A stretch of 64,000 nucleotides of DNA from Cereibacter ovatus (GTDB lineage Bacteria > Pseudomonadota > Alphaproteobacteria > Rhodobacterales > Rhodobacteraceae): assembly GCF_900207575.1 (NCBI RefSeq), contig NZ_OAOQ01000005.1:62001-126000 (forward strand), given 5' to 3'. The notes under the pieces are model-generated. The model was not told where the DNA came from. It did no database searches and saw only the letters and a program-made list of their open reading frames with translations. This document shows positions 36,840-45,627 of the stretch, one piece after another. Numbering within the stretch: the first letter of the stretch is position 1; each line of letters begins with the position of its first letter. The translations under genes were made by a program, and so were the position numbers.

Positions 36840-37733
36840 ATGACCGCAGCAACCCCCATCCCATCGGAACGCCGCCGCATCCTGCGCGAGTTCTGGTTCT
36901 ATTTCTCGGAAAACCGCGGCGCGGTGATCGGCCTTGGCGTGTTCCTTCTGCTGGTGCTGCTGGCGATCTTTGCGCCGCTGATCGCACCGCACAGCCCGAC
37001 CTTGCAGAACCGCGCCGCCCTGCTGGTGCCGCCGTTCTGGCAAGAGGGCGGCAGCACGACCTTTCTGCTGGGCACCGATGCGGTCGGGCGCGACATCCTT
37101 TCGCGGCTGATCTTCGGGGCGCGGCAGTCGCTGTTCATCGGCTGCGTCGTGGTGTCGATCGCGCTGACCGGCGGCATCATCCTTGGCCTTGTCGCGGGCT
37201 TTTTCGGTGGCTGGGTCGATGCGGTCATCATGCGGGTGATGGACGTGATCCTTGCCTTCCCGTCGCTGCTTCTGGCGCTGGTGATGGTGGCGATCCTTGG
37301 CCCCGGCCTGACGAACGCGATGATCGCCATTGCCATCGTGCTGCAACCCCACTTCGCGCGCCTGACCCGCGCCGCGGTGATGGCCGAGAAGAACCGCGAA
37401 TATGTCATGGCGGCCCGCGTCGCCGGGGCGGGACGACTGCGGCTGATGTTCCGCACCATCCTGCCGAACTGCCTTGCGCCGCTGATCGTGCAGGGCACGC
37501 TGTCGTTTTCCAATGCGGTGCTGGATGCGGCGGCGCTTGGCTTTCTGGGCATGGGGGCGCAGCCGCCCATTCCCGAATGGGGAACCATGCTGGCCGAAGC
37601 GCGCGAATTCATCCTGCGGGCGTGGTGGGTGGTGACGTTCCCGGGCCTTGCGATCCTTGTCACGGTGCTGGCGATCAACCTTGTGGGCGACGGCCTGCGC
37701 GACGCGCTTGACCCCAAGCTGAAGCGGAGCTGA
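36840..37733 (+). CDS. dppC: Dipeptide ABC transporter permease DppC
   Basis: A 297-residue permease of the OppC/DppC type: a short cytoplasmic N-terminus, helix 1 (AVIGLGVFLLLVLLAIFAPL), the conserved LGTDAVGRDILSRLIFGAR segment, and the EAA loop (EYVMAARVAGAGRLRLMFR). It partners DppB. GAGGG precedes the ATG, and dppD starts 4 bases after its stop, so the operon is tightly packed. Confidence 0.96.
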   Translation: MTAATPIPSERRRILREFWFYFSENRGAVIGLGVFLLLVLLAIFAPLIAPHSPTLQNRAALLVPPFWQEGGSTTFLLGTDAVGRDILSRLIFGARQSLFIGCVVVSIALTGGIILGLVAGFFGGWVDAVIMRVMDVILAFPSLLLALVMVAILGPGLTNAMIAIAIVLQPHFARLTRAAVMAEKNREYVMAARVAGAGRLRLMFRTILPNCLAPLIVQGTLSFSNAVLDAAALGFLGMGAQPPIPEWGTMLAEAREFILRAWWVVTFPGLAILVTVLAINLVGDGLRDALDPKLKRS

Positions 37734-37737
37734 GATC

Positions 37738-38586
37738 ATGGCGCTTCTGGAAATCCGCAACCTCTCGGTCGGGTTCGAAACCTCGACCGGGCGCTTTCAT
37801 GCCGTGAAGGGCATCGACCTTGACGTGCACCCGCGCGAGGTGCTGGCCGTGGTGGGCGAAAGCGGCTCTGGCAAGTCGGTGGCGATGCTGGCGGCCATGG
37901 GCCTTCTGCCGAAAACCGCGATCATTCAGGCCGATGTGATGCGCTTTGACGGCCGCGACCTGCTGACCATGCCCGATGCCCAGCGGCGCGAGATCATCGG
38001 CCGCGACATCTCGATGATCTTTCAGGAACCCATCGCGTCCTTGAACCCCTGTTTCACCGTGGGCTACCAGATCGAAGAGGTTCTGCGTGCCCATCTGAAC
38101 ATGGGCGCCCGCGCCCGCCGCGCCCGCGCGATCGAGCTGTTCCGTGCCGTGGGCATCCCAGACCCGGAAGGCCGGCTTGCCAGCTATCCGCATCAGATGT
38201 CGGGCGGCCAGTGTCAGCGGGTGATGATCGCCATGGCCATCGCCTGCAAGCCCAAGCTGTTGATCGCGGACGAGCCTACGACCGCGCTGGATGTGACGAT
38301 CCAGAAGCAGATCCTTGATCTGCTGATGACGCTTCAGGAAGACACCGGGATGGGCATGATCATGATCACCCATGACATGGGCGTGGTGGCCGAAACCGCC
38401 GACCGCGTCGTGGTGATGTATAAAGGCCGCAAGATGGAAGAGGCCGGCGTGCTGGACATATTCGAGTCCCCCTCGCATCCCTACACCCGGGCGCTGCTGT
38501 CGGCGCTGCCGGAACTGGCAACCGGCGACCGGCTGCCCACGGTGTCGGATTTCATCGACACTCAGGCCTTGGCGGAGGGCGCGTGA
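37738..38586 (+). CDS. dppD: Dipeptide ABC transporter ATPase DppD
   Basis: A 282-residue nucleotide-binding protein of the oligopeptide type. Walker A is [11 protein letters not shown], the signature [15 protein letters not shown], Walker [14 protein letters not shown] and the H-loop MITHDMG. Serine replacing the usual threonine after Walker A lysine is normal in this family. The C-terminus is shorter than in DppD of enterobacteria and lacks the cysteine cluster of the oligo_HPY region in clear form. Its stop overlaps the dppF start (TGATG). Confidence 0.95.
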   Translation: MALLEIRNLSVGFETSTGRFHAVKGIDLDVHPREVLAVVGESGSGKSVAMLAAMGLLPKTAIIQADVMRFDGRDLLTMPDAQRREIIGRDISMIFQEPIASLNPCFTVGYQIEEVLRAHLNMGARARRARAIELFRAVGIPDPEGRLASYPHQMSGGQCQRVMIAMAIACKPKLLIADEPTTALDVTIQKQILDLLMTLQEDTGMGMIMITHDMGVVAETADRVVVMYKGRKMEEAGVLDIFESPSHPYTRALLSALPELATGDRLPTVSDFIDTQALAEGA

Positions 38587-39434
38587 TGGCCCCGGTTCTT
38601 GAAGCGCGCAACATCGTGCGCGACTATGCGGGCGCGGGCGGGCTGTTCCGCCGCGCGCAGCCGGTCCGGGCGCTGAAGGGGATCTCTTTCTCGGTCGAGC
38701 AGGGCCGCACGCTGGCGGTGGTGGGCGAAAGCGGCTGTGGCAAGTCCACGCTGGCGCGCATCATCACCCTGATCGACCCGGCCACCGCGGGCGATCTGCT
38801 GATCGACGGCGAACGGATCGACATCGCTCGGCAGGGTCTGCCGCCGGGCCTGCGCCGCAAGGTGCAGATCGTGTTCCAGAACCCCTATGGCTCGCTCAAT
38901 CCGCGCCAGAAGGTGGGCGACATGTTGATGGAGCCGCTGATCCTGAACACCAAGGACACGGCCGAACAGCGGCGCGACAAGGCCATGGCGATGCTGGTGA
39001 AGGTCGGGTTGGCGCCCGAACATTTCCAACGCTATCCGCATATGTTCTCGGGTGGGCAGCGTCAGCGTCTGGCGATCGCGCGGGCGCTGATGGTGAACCC
39101 GCGGCTTCTGGTGCTGGATGAACCCGTCTCGGCGCTGGATCTGTCGGTGCAGGCGCAGGTGCTGAACCTGCTGGCCGATCTTCAGGAAGAATTCGATCTG
39201 ACCTATGTCTTCATCAGTCACGACCTGTCGGTGGTGCGCTATATCGCCGACGAGGTGATGGTGATGTGGAAGGGCGAAGTGGTCGAATACGGCAGCCGCG
39301 ACGCGGTGTTCGATGCGCCGCAGCATGACTATACCCGCACGCTGTTCGCCGCGACCCCGGTGACGGATGTGGCGGCGATCCGGGCGCGGGTGGCGCGGCG
39401 CCGCGCGGCGGGCATCGGCGCGCCCGCGGCCTGA
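38586..39434 (+). CDS. dppF: Dipeptide ABC transporter ATPase DppF
   Basis: A 282-residue second nucleotide-binding subunit. Walker A is GESGCGKSTLARI, the Q-loop FQNPYGSLNPRQ, signature FSGGQRQRLAIARAL, Walker B LVLDEPVSALDL and H-loop FISHDLS, all OppF/DppF hallmarks. GGAGG lies upstream of the chosen ATG; a GTG three bases earlier is the alternative. It is the last gene of the operon; a G-rich hairpin follows. Confidence 0.95.
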   Translation: MAPVLEARNIVRDYAGAGGLFRRAQPVRALKGISFSVEQGRTLAVVGESGCGKSTLARIITLIDPATAGDLLIDGERIDIARQGLPPGLRRKVQIVFQNPYGSLNPRQKVGDMLMEPLILNTKDTAEQRRDKAMAMLVKVGLAPEHFQRYPHMFSGGQRQRLAIARALMVNPRLLVLDEPVSALDLSVQAQVLNLLADLQEEFDLTYVFISHDLSVVRYIADEVMVMWKGEVVEYGSRDAVFDAPQHDYTRTLFAATPVTDVAAIRARVARRRAAGIGAPAA

Positions 39435-39445
39435 TCTGTGGCCTT

Positions 39446-39481
39446 GGCGGGGGGGGTAGTAGCCCGATACCACCCCCCGCC
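39446..39481 (+). terminator. Hairpin after dppF
   Basis: GGCGGGGGGGGTA (39446-39458) can pair with TACCACCCCCCGCC (39468-39481) with one bulge, enclosing a 9-base loop. There is no T-tract, but the position after the last dpp gene suits termination. Confidence 0.5.
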
Positions 39482-39525
39482 AGCGGCACTTTGCCAAGGT
39501 GCGGGCGCAGAACCCGGAGGATTCC

Positions 39526-39921
39526 ATGGCCAAGACCATTCACAGCATGATCCGCGTGCTTGACGAGGCGCGCTCGCTTGCCTTCTACCGCGATGCCTTT
39601 GGCCTTCAGGTCGCGGACCGGCTGGATTTCGACAGTTTCACCCTGATCTATCTGTCAAACCCGGAAAGCGACTTCGAACTGGAACTGACGGTCAACAAGG
39701 GCCGGACCGAACCCTATGCCCTTGGCGACGGCTATGGCCATCTGGCGGTCTCTGTCGCCGATGTCGCAGCCGAACATGCCCGCCTGACCGAAGCGGGCCT
39801 CAACCCACGGAAAATCGTGGATTTTGCGCCCGCCGGCAGCGTGATCGCCCGGTTCTTTTTCATCGCGGACCCCGACGGATACCAGATTGAAGTGTTGGAG
39901 CGGGGCGGCCGCTTCAAGTAA
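39526..39921 (+). CDS. Lactoylglutathione lyase-type glyoxalase (VOC family)
   Basis: A 131-residue protein of the vicinal-oxygen-chelate family resembling glyoxalase I (GloA). Metal ligand positions appear in IHSMIRVLDEARS (His), ELELTVN (Glu), GYGHLAVSV (His) and IEVLERGG (Glu), and FYRDAFGLQ and ADPDGYQIEVLE are family segments. It would convert the hemithioacetal of methylglyoxal and glutathione to S-lactoylglutathione. A strong CGGAGG site precedes the ATG. Confidence 0.9.
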   Translation: MAKTIHSMIRVLDEARSLAFYRDAFGLQVADRLDFDSFTLIYLSNPESDFELELTVNKGRTEPYALGDGYGHLAVSVADVAAEHARLTEAGLNPRKIVDFAPAGSVIARFFFIADPDGYQIEVLERGGRFK

Positions 39922-39991
39922 CGTGCGGCCAAGCCGGCGGTTTGCCCTTGGTGGGCAGGCCGTCGTGCCGGAAACGGTATAAGGGGGTATC

Positions 39992-41188
39992 ATGCGCGAC
40001 CGCATGGGACTGACGATCATCCTGCCCGCCACTCTGGCGGTTGTGGCGGCAGGCGGCGCGGGATTTGGCGCCTATATGTATAACGAACGCAACGTGGCGC
40101 TGGCCGAGCTTGCGCATCAGGCCGAACTGACCGGCGAGGTCACGGCGCTTGAAGGCAAGGTTGCCGGGCTTGCCTCGCAAACCAGCGAAGCCGAGACCGC
40201 ACTGGCCGCCCTGCTGGCGCAGGCCGAGGCGGCGAAATCGGAACTGGCGACGGTCCAGCTTGACCATGAACGGCTGGCCGCGGAACTTGCGCCCATGCGC
40301 GAGGAGATCGCAGGGTTCGACACCCGCCGCACCGCGGCCGAGACCGGCGCCGCCGAGGCGATCGCCGCCTTCGAGGCCGCTGACAGCCGTCTGAAGGATC
40401 TGATTGCCCGCGAAGATGAATTGCGCGCCACGGTCACCAACCTGTCCGCGCAGGCCGAGGATCTCGACCGCCGGATGGAGTCGCTGCGCGTCGAAAGCGG
40501 GCAACTGGTGGCGGCCGCGCAGTCGGCGGCCCGCCAGCGCAACGACCTGCAAGGTATGGTCGAGCTTCTGTCGCAGGTTCTGGCCGCGCGCAGCAGCGAA
40601 CTGGTCGATCTGGAACGCAAGCTGGGGGCCTATCAGCTGACGGCGCCGGCCGAAGGCCCGGCGATCCCCGAGGCCGACGAGGCCCTGCCCGCCGAGACCC
40701 CCGACGCCGAAACCCCCGACGCCGAGGCCACCGAACCGACCGAGGCCGAGCCGACCGAGCCCGAGGCGCCTGAAACCGCGGCCCCCGAGACTGCGGCCCC
40801 CGAAGAACCCGCGGCCGAGGCCCCGGCCGAAGCTGACGAAGCCCCCGCCGAACCCGAAGCCCAGGATGCCGCTGCCTCCGAGACCCCGGCCGAGCCCGAA
40901 GCCACCGTCACGGGTCTGGGCGTGGGCGCCTACAGCATCGGTGCGCTCGAGGTGGACTTTGGCAAGGGCGGCCGGTTCGTCATGCGCAACACCGATCTTG
41001 GCACGCAGGTGTCGGGCATGTGGTCGGTGTCGGGCGATGTGCTGACGCTTGCGGCACCGAAAAGCGGAAGCGGCTCGGCCAGCTTCCCGATGCTGTGCCG
41101 CGTGGTCACCTCGGCCGAGGGCATTGCGCTGGAAGCGGCGGACAAGGGCAATTGCGCCCTTGCCGGTTCGGCCGTCACGCCGCGCTGA
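39992..41188 (+). CDS. Membrane-anchored coiled-coil protein with acidic Ala/Pro/Glu linker
   Basis: A 398-residue protein of unknown function with four visible parts: one membrane helix (about residues 7-26, LTIILPATLAVVAAGGAGFG), a long coiled coil (about 30-210, rich in Ala, Glu and Leu), a low-complexity acidic linker made of TPDAE-, PEAPE- and AEAP-like units (about 215-305), and a compact C-terminal domain (about 306-398, YSIGALEVDFGKGGRFVMRN and later FPMLCRVV and KGNCALAG with two cysteines). AAGGGGG precedes the ATG. The layout suggests a periplasmic spacer holding a globular domain away from the membrane. It is upstream of degP. Confidence 0.75.
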   Translation: MRDRMGLTIILPATLAVVAAGGAGFGAYMYNERNVALAELAHQAELTGEVTALEGKVAGLASQTSEAETALAALLAQAEAAKSELATVQLDHERLAAELAPMREEIAGFDTRRTAAETGAAEAIAAFEAADSRLKDLIAREDELRATVTNLSAQAEDLDRRMESLRVESGQLVAAAQSAARQRNDLQGMVELLSQVLAARSSELVDLERKLGAYQLTAPAEGPAIPEADEALPAETPDAETPDAEATEPTEAEPTEPEAPETAAPETAAPEEPAAEAPAEADEAPAEPEAQDAAASETPAEPEATVTGLGVGAYSIGALEVDFGKGGRFVMRNTDLGTQVSGMWSVSGDVLTLAAPKSGSGSASFPMLCRVVTSAEGIALEAADKGNCALAGSAVTPR

Positions 41189-41198
41189 TCCGCAGCTT

Positions 41199-41233
41199 GC
41201 CGGACGCGGGGCCATCGCGGCCGTGCGTCCGGC
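41199..41233 (+). terminator. Hairpin after the coiled-coil gene
   Basis: GCCGGACGC (41199-41207) and GCGTCCGGC (41225-41233) form a perfect 9-bp stem with further pairing of the GGGGCC/GGCC interior. It begins 11 bases after the stop codon. Confidence 0.55.
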
Positions 41234-41379
41234 AGACCGACGCCCAAGGGGTCTGACCCGCAGGCGTCCCGCTTCGGATCGGGCGGCAGCCATGGCCGCA
41301 AGGCCGATGCGCCGGTTCCTTTTCACCGGCCCGCTGGCATTTGGTCGCTTGCACCGAACCCTTCCCGCCCATCATTCTT

Positions 41380-41421
41380 CCCGATCCCGATCCCGATCCC
41401 GATCCCGATCCCGATCCCGAT
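41380..41421. repeat. Hexanucleotide microsatellite (CCCGAT)7
   Basis: Seven perfect copies of CCCGAT followed by a partial CCC, about 150 bases upstream of the degP-type start codon. Perfect hexanucleotide runs are prone to slipped-strand length change, so copy number may vary between cells and alter promoter spacing. Confidence 0.95.
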
Positions 41422-41570
41422 CCCGCCATCTGACGCCGCCTGCGCCCTCTGGCGTATGGATCGGGCGGATCACGACTGCGCGAGACCGCCCGGCCACCCC
41501 GCGGCGGGATGCGGGCCCCGCCCCATATTGGCGCAGGGTCGTTCCCGATCGTCATCCGAAGGAGAAGTTC

Positions 41571-43022
41571 ATGCCGATGCCCTTGCTGCGGTCGTCGCTG
41601 AAGGCCGCGATGCTTGCCACCACGCTTCTGGCCACCGGCGTGGCCGGCCTTGCCGTCACGGTTCCGCCTGCGCAGGCCGAGGTGCCGATGCAGGGCTATG
41701 CCGACCTTGTCGCGCAGGTCTCGCCCGCGGTGGTGTTCATCGAGGTCACCGCGCAGTCGCAGGCCCCCTCGGGCCGCGCGGGCAACCCGCTTGAAGAGTT
41801 CCTGCGCCGCTTCGGTGAGGTCAACCCGCAGTTCCGCCTGCCTGAACAGCCCGAGGGCGGGCAGGTGATGCATGGCCTTGGGTCGGGCTTTCTGATCTCG
41901 AAGGACGGGGTGGTGGTGACAAACAACCACGTCGTCGAGAACGCCACCGACATGCGGGTGAAACTTGAGGACGGGCGCGAATATCAGGCCGAACTGGTCG
42001 GCTCTGACCCGATGACCGATATCGCGGTGATCCGGCTGAAAGGGGCGAAGGATCTGCCCTTTGTCGAGTTCGGCGACAGCGAGGCGCTGCGGGTGGGCGA
42101 TGCCGTTGTGGCGGTGGGCAACCCCTTCGGGCTGGGCGGCACGGTGACATCGGGGATCGTCTCGGCAATGGGGCGCAACATCAACTCTGGCCCTTACGAT
42201 GACTACATCCAGACCGACGCGGCGATCAACCGCGGCAACTCGGGCGGGCCGTTGTTCGACACCACCGGGCGGGTGGTCGGCATGAACACGGCGATCTTCT
42301 CGCCCACCGGCGGCTCGGTCGGGATCGGGTTCTCGATCCCGGCCAATACGGTGCGGGATGTGGTGGCGCAGTTGCAGCAGTCGGGCCGGGTGGCGCGCGG
42401 CTGGCTGGGGGTCACGATCCAGCCGATGACACCTGACATTGCCCTTGCGCTGGGGCTTCCGGGGCAGGACGGCGCGCTGGTGGCGCAGGTTCAGCCCGAC
42501 AGCCCGGCCGAAGCCGCCGGAATCGCAAGCGGCGATGTCATCAGCGCGGTGAATGGCAAGCCTGTGACCGGGCGAAGCAGCCTGCCCCGCCTGATTGCGG
42601 CGATCCCGGATGGCGAGCGCGCGACCCTGACGGTTGTCCGCGACGGGGCCGAGCGCAAGCTGTCCGTCACCATCGGCGCGCTGTCCCCCGAAAGGGTGGC
42701 CGCCGCGCCGTCGGATGCGCCGTCCGGTCTGGCTGCGCCGCTGGGGGTTGATATCGAGCCGCTTGCCCCGCGGCTGGCGCGGCAACTGGGCCTGCCGCCC
42801 AACCTGTCGGGCGTGGTGATCACGGCGGTCGACCCGTCGGGGCCCAACGCCGACCGTCTTGGCCCCGGCGATGTGATCGCGGAAGCCGGCGGCCGTCCCA
42901 TCGCCACACCGCGTGACCTTGCCGCCGCGCTGCGCGAGGCGCAGGGCCGGGGGGTGCTGCTGCTGAAGGTGATCCGGGACGGCGATCCGGTCTATGTCGG
43001 CGCCGAGGTTCCCGGCGCCTGA
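41571..43022 (+). CDS. DegP/HtrA-family periplasmic serine protease (Do)
   Basis: A 483-residue Do-family protease-chaperone. A signal peptide (to about PAQA) is followed by a trypsin-like domain with the catalytic triad H in VVTNNHVVENA, D in GSDPMTDIAVIRL and S in NRGNSGGPLFD, then two PDZ domains (about 270-360 and 390-480). It degrades misfolded periplasmic proteins. GGAG at 41560 precedes the ATG. The first PDZ has RGWLGVTIQPM as usual. It may be a DegQ or DegP orthologue; I leave the symbol open. A hairpin shared with cutA follows. Confidence 0.95.
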   Translation: MPMPLLRSSLKAAMLATTLLATGVAGLAVTVPPAQAEVPMQGYADLVAQVSPAVVFIEVTAQSQAPSGRAGNPLEEFLRRFGEVNPQFRLPEQPEGGQVMHGLGSGFLISKDGVVVTNNHVVENATDMRVKLEDGREYQAELVGSDPMTDIAVIRLKGAKDLPFVEFGDSEALRVGDAVVAVGNPFGLGGTVTSGIVSAMGRNINSGPYDDYIQTDAAINRGNSGGPLFDTTGRVVGMNTAIFSPTGGSVGIGFSIPANTVRDVVAQLQQSGRVARGWLGVTIQPMTPDIALALGLPGQDGALVAQVQPDSPAEAAGIASGDVISAVNGKPVTGRSSLPRLIAAIPDGERATLTVVRDGAERKLSVTIGALSPERVAAAPSDAPSGLAAPLGVDIEPLAPRLARQLGLPPNLSGVVITAVDPSGPNADRLGPGDVIAEAGGRPIATPRDLAAALREAQGRGVLLLKVIRDGDPVYVGAEVPGA

Positions 43023-43046
43023 TCGGTCGCGCATCCCCTGACGCAG

Positions 43047-43090
43047 CCACCGCGCGCCCCGGCAACGGGATCGCCCGGGGCGCGCGGTGG
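43047..43090. terminator. 16-bp perfect hairpin between degP-type gene and cutA
   Basis: CCACCGCGCGCCCCGG (43047-43062) and CCGGGGCGCGCGGTGG (43075-43090) are perfectly complementary with a 12-base loop. It lies between convergent genes and probably acts as a bidirectional end signal. Confidence 0.75.
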
Positions 43091-43095
43091 CCGTG

Positions 43096-43407
43096 TCAGT
43101 CTGCGGTTTGGGCGGCGATCCAGTCAGCATAAGGGGGGCTGACATTGTCCAGTCGCACCGACCAGATCGCCGGCAATTCATAGGGGTGATGTGCGCGGAT
43201 CAGCGCCTCAAGCGCGGGGCGACGGGTCTCGACGGTCTTGAACAGCAGGCGGATCTCATTGTCTTCGCACAGATCGCCCTTCCAGCGGTAAAGGCTGTCG
43301 ATCCGTTCCAACTGGGCGCAGGCGCACAGGTTCTGCGCCAGCGCCGCCCGCGCCATTGCGCGGGCCTGGGCCTCGGTTGCCACGGTGGTCTGAACGCCGA
43401 TCATCAT
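43096..43407 (-). CDS. cutA: CutA-family divalent-cation tolerance protein
   Basis: A 103-residue CutA1 protein, a trimeric PII-like fold. Diagnostic segments are RAALAQNLCACAQLERIDSLYRWKG (split here as NLCACAQLERIDSLYRWKG), FKTVETRRPALEALI and HPYELPAI. Two adjacent ATG codons start the protein (43407 and 43404). The family is linked to copper tolerance, but its biochemical role is not settled. It follows a hairpin that ends the upstream GMC dehydrogenase operon. Confidence 0.94.
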   Translation of the reverse strand: MMIGVQTTVATEAQARAMARAALAQNLCACAQLERIDSLYRWKGDLCEDNEIRLLFKTVETRRPALEALIRAHHPYELPAIWSVRLDNVSPPYADWIAAQTAD

Positions 43408-43476
43408 GGCTTCCGCCCCCCCCCCTCTCTCTTGTCTCACACAGGCTGACCCGTTGCGCAGGCAGGGTCAACCGGC

Positions 43477-43511
43477 GTCCGGGCGGCGGGGGGGAAGGCC
43501 ACCGCCCGGAC
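43477..43511 (-). terminator. Terminator after the GMC dehydrogenase operon
   Basis: GTCCGGGCGG (43477-43486) pairs perfectly with CCGCCCGGAC (43502-43511). On the minus strand it comes about 10 bases after the GMC gene stop and before cutA. Confidence 0.6.
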
Positions 43512-43521
43512 AAGGGTTGTG

Positions 43522-45093
43522 TCAAAGCGCGCCCTTCGCGATCTCGCCCGCGATATGGTCGGCCTGACGGATCGCCAGCGCCACGATGGTCAGCGTCGGA
43601 TTCTCGGCCGCGCCGGTGGTGAACTGGCTGCCGTCCGAGATATACAGGTTCTCGACATCATGGGTCCGGCCCCAGCGGTTCACCACGCCAAGGCGCGGAT
43701 CGTCCGACATGCGGTTGGTGCCAAGGTTGTGGGTCGAGGGATAGGGCGGCGTCGGCAGGGTGCGCGTGGCGCCCATCGCCTCGTAGATCGCCTTGCCCTG
43801 TTGGTAGGCGTGGTTGCGCATCGCCACATCGTTCGGGTGGTCGGTGAAATGCACATCCGGCACGGGCTGGCCAAAGCGGTCCTTCACCGCATGGTTCAGG
43901 GTGATGCGGTTGGTTTCCTGCGGCATGTCCTCGCCGACGATCCACAGCCCGGCCATGTTTTCGTAGCTGTCAAGCGCGGTGGTGAACTCGCGCCCCCAGC
44001 CGCCGGGATCAAGGAAGGCCGCCATGAACGGGATGCCAAGGCTGAGGGTTTCCAGCTCGTATCCGCCGACAAAGCCGCGTGCGGGGTCGTGGTGTGCCTC
44101 GTCCTGGACGATGCCGGCCATGGTGGTGCCGCGCCACATCCGAACCGGCTTGTCGAAGATGCCATAAACCGACCCCGTGACATGGCGCATGTAATTGCGC
44201 CCGACCTGCCCGGATGAGTTCGCCAGCCCCTGCGGAAACATGTCCGAGGCCGAGTTCAGCAACAGTCGCGGGCTTTCGATCGAATTGCCGGCCACACAGA
44301 CGATGCGCGCCTTCTGGGTGACCTGATTGCCGGCCTTGTCGACATAGGTCACGCCGGTCGCGCGGCCGCCGGCATCATGGTCGATCTTCAGCGCATGGCA
44401 ATGGTCGCGCACCTCAAGCAGGCCCGTCGCTTCGCCCCGCGGGATGTCGGTATAGGCCGAGGACCATTTCGCGCCCCATTTGCAGCCCTGGAAACAGAAG
44501 CCGGTCTGCATGCACTGGTGGCGGCCGTCATATTCGGCGCTGTTGATCGCCATCCGCCCGGTATGGACCTTTTCATAGCCCAGCTTCCTGGCGCCCGCTT
44601 CCAGCACCTTGAAGTTGTTGTTGCCGGGCAGGCCCGCGCGGTCGCCGGTGCGGGTCACGCCCAGCTTGGTTTCGGCCAGATCATACCAAGGCTCCATCTC
44701 TTTCAGGTCGATCGGCCAGTCGAGAAGGTTCGCCCCGGGCACCTGTCCATAGGTCGTCAGCGCCTTGAATTCGTGGTCCTGAAACCGCAACGAGGCGCCG
44801 GCCCAGTGGATCGAGGTGCCCCCCACCGCCTTCACGATCCAGGCGGGCAGGCCCGAGAAATCCTTGGCCACCCGCCAGTCGCCCGAAGTGGTGCGCGGAT
44901 CGACCCAGGCCAGTTGACCGAAGCTGTCCCATTCGTCGTTGATGTAATCGTCAGGCACATAGCGGCCGCCGGCTTCCAGCGCGACCACGCTGACGCCTTT
45001 CTGCGCCAGTTCGTTGGCCAGAACGCCGCCGCCGGCGCCGGTGCCGATGATGACGACCACCGTATCGTCGTTCAGATCATAGGGTGCGGGCAT
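43522..45093 (-). CDS. GMC-family flavin dehydrogenase, large subunit
   Basis: A 523-residue FAD enzyme of the glucose-methanol-choline family, of the membrane gluconate/fructose/sorbose dehydrogenase type. The FAD site is VVIIGTGAGGGVLANELAQ at residues 13-31; VGGTSIHWAGASLRF and the C-terminal HNLGTNRMSDDP, with active-site histidine-containing segments, match the family. It has no signal peptide of its own and is likely exported with its Tat-signal small subunit, whose gene lies 12 bases upstream. A cytochrome c subunit gene, common in such operons, is absent. The substrate (a sugar acid, polyol or similar) is unknown. Confidence 0.9.
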   Translation of the reverse strand: MPAPYDLNDDTVVVIIGTGAGGGVLANELAQKGVSVVALEAGGRYVPDDYINDEWDSFGQLAWVDPRTTSGDWRVAKDFSGLPAWIVKAVGGTSIHWAGASLRFQDHEFKALTTYGQVPGANLLDWPIDLKEMEPWYDLAETKLGVTRTGDRAGLPGNNNFKVLEAGARKLGYEKVHTGRMAINSAEYDGRHQCMQTGFCFQGCKWGAKWSSAYTDIPRGEATGLLEVRDHCHALKIDHDAGGRATGVTYVDKAGNQVTQKARIVCVAGNSIESPRLLLNSASDMFPQGLANSSGQVGRNYMRHVTGSVYGIFDKPVRMWRGTTMAGIVQDEAHHDPARGFVGGYELETLSLGIPFMAAFLDPGGWGREFTTALDSYENMAGLWIVGEDMPQETNRITLNHAVKDRFGQPVPDVHFTDHPNDVAMRNHAYQQGKAIYEAMGATRTLPTPPYPSTHNLGTNRMSDDPRLGVVNRWGRTHDVENLYISDGSQFTTGAAENPTLTIVALAIRQADHIAGEIAKGAL

Positions 45094-45105
45094 CGGTGGT
45101 CTCCG

Positions 45106-45627
45106 TCAGATCCAGTTGATGTCATCGAAGCCGCGGGCGATGTAGCCGCCGTGGCTGAAGCTTTCGCCTTCGTAGCCGAACAGCGGCCAGACCGCCTTCT
45201 GGTTGTAAAGGCCGGTCACAAGGCCGCCGCGGATGGTCTGGAAGAACTCGCCCGCTTCCATGCCGCGCAGGATGTCGACGCGGTCGCGTTCCCATCCGGT
45301 TCCAAGATAGCTGGTAAAGCCCTTGCCGCGCGCCGCCGCATCAAGGCTTGCGATGCCGGCCTCGATCGTGGGGGCGGTTTCGGCGGTGTCATGGCCCTTC
45401 ACGGCGGCGGCGTAGAATTCGTCGGCGATGCGGTCGTGGGGGTAGATGTCGCGCGCCATCTGGATCAGCGTCGCCATCGTTTCGGGCTTCAGGTGCGTGA
45501 CCTCCAGCGCCCAGGCCGCATCGCGTGCGGCCACAAAGCCCGTGCCCACCGCGAAGGTCGCGCCTGCCGCCAGACTGCGGGCCAGAAGCTCGCGCCGGGT
45601 CAGCGTGCTGCGGTTTGTCAATGTCAT
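45106..45627 (-). CDS. Gluconate 2-dehydrogenase subunit 3-like Tat protein
   Basis: A 173-residue small subunit for the adjacent GMC dehydrogenase. The Tat signal is LTRRELLARSLAAGATFAVG, followed by the subunit-3 family section (ATLIQMARDIYPHDRIADEF and later WPLFGYEGESFSHGGYIARG). In this family the small subunit carries the export signal and helps the large subunit fold. GGAGG precedes the ATG at 45627. The pair forms a two-gene operon read on the minus strand. Confidence 0.9.
   Translation of the reverse strand: MTLTNRSTLTRRELLARSLAAGATFAVGTGFVAARDAAWALEVTHLKPETMATLIQMARDIYPHDRIADEFYAAAVKGHDTAETAPTIEAGIASLDAAARGKGFTSYLGTGWERDRVDILRGMEAGEFFQTIRGGLVTGLYNQKAVWPLFGYEGESFSHGGYIARGFDDINWI

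Larger units (their letters stand above)
41189..41570. other. Intergenic region upstream of degP
   Basis: This 382-base stretch holds the hairpin at 41199, a hexanucleotide microsatellite at 41380, and, closer to degP, the sequence GGCGTATGGATCGGG near 41450 that could include a -10-like element. I see no credible gene; the antisense and sense frames here are Arg/Pro-rich. Confidence 0.4.

Noticed and set aside
41380-41430. Serine/arginine-repeat peptide encoded by the CCCGAT run
   Set aside because: The SRSRSR frame is a by-product of the microsatellite, lies upstream of the degP signal peptide and lacks its own ribosome binding site.
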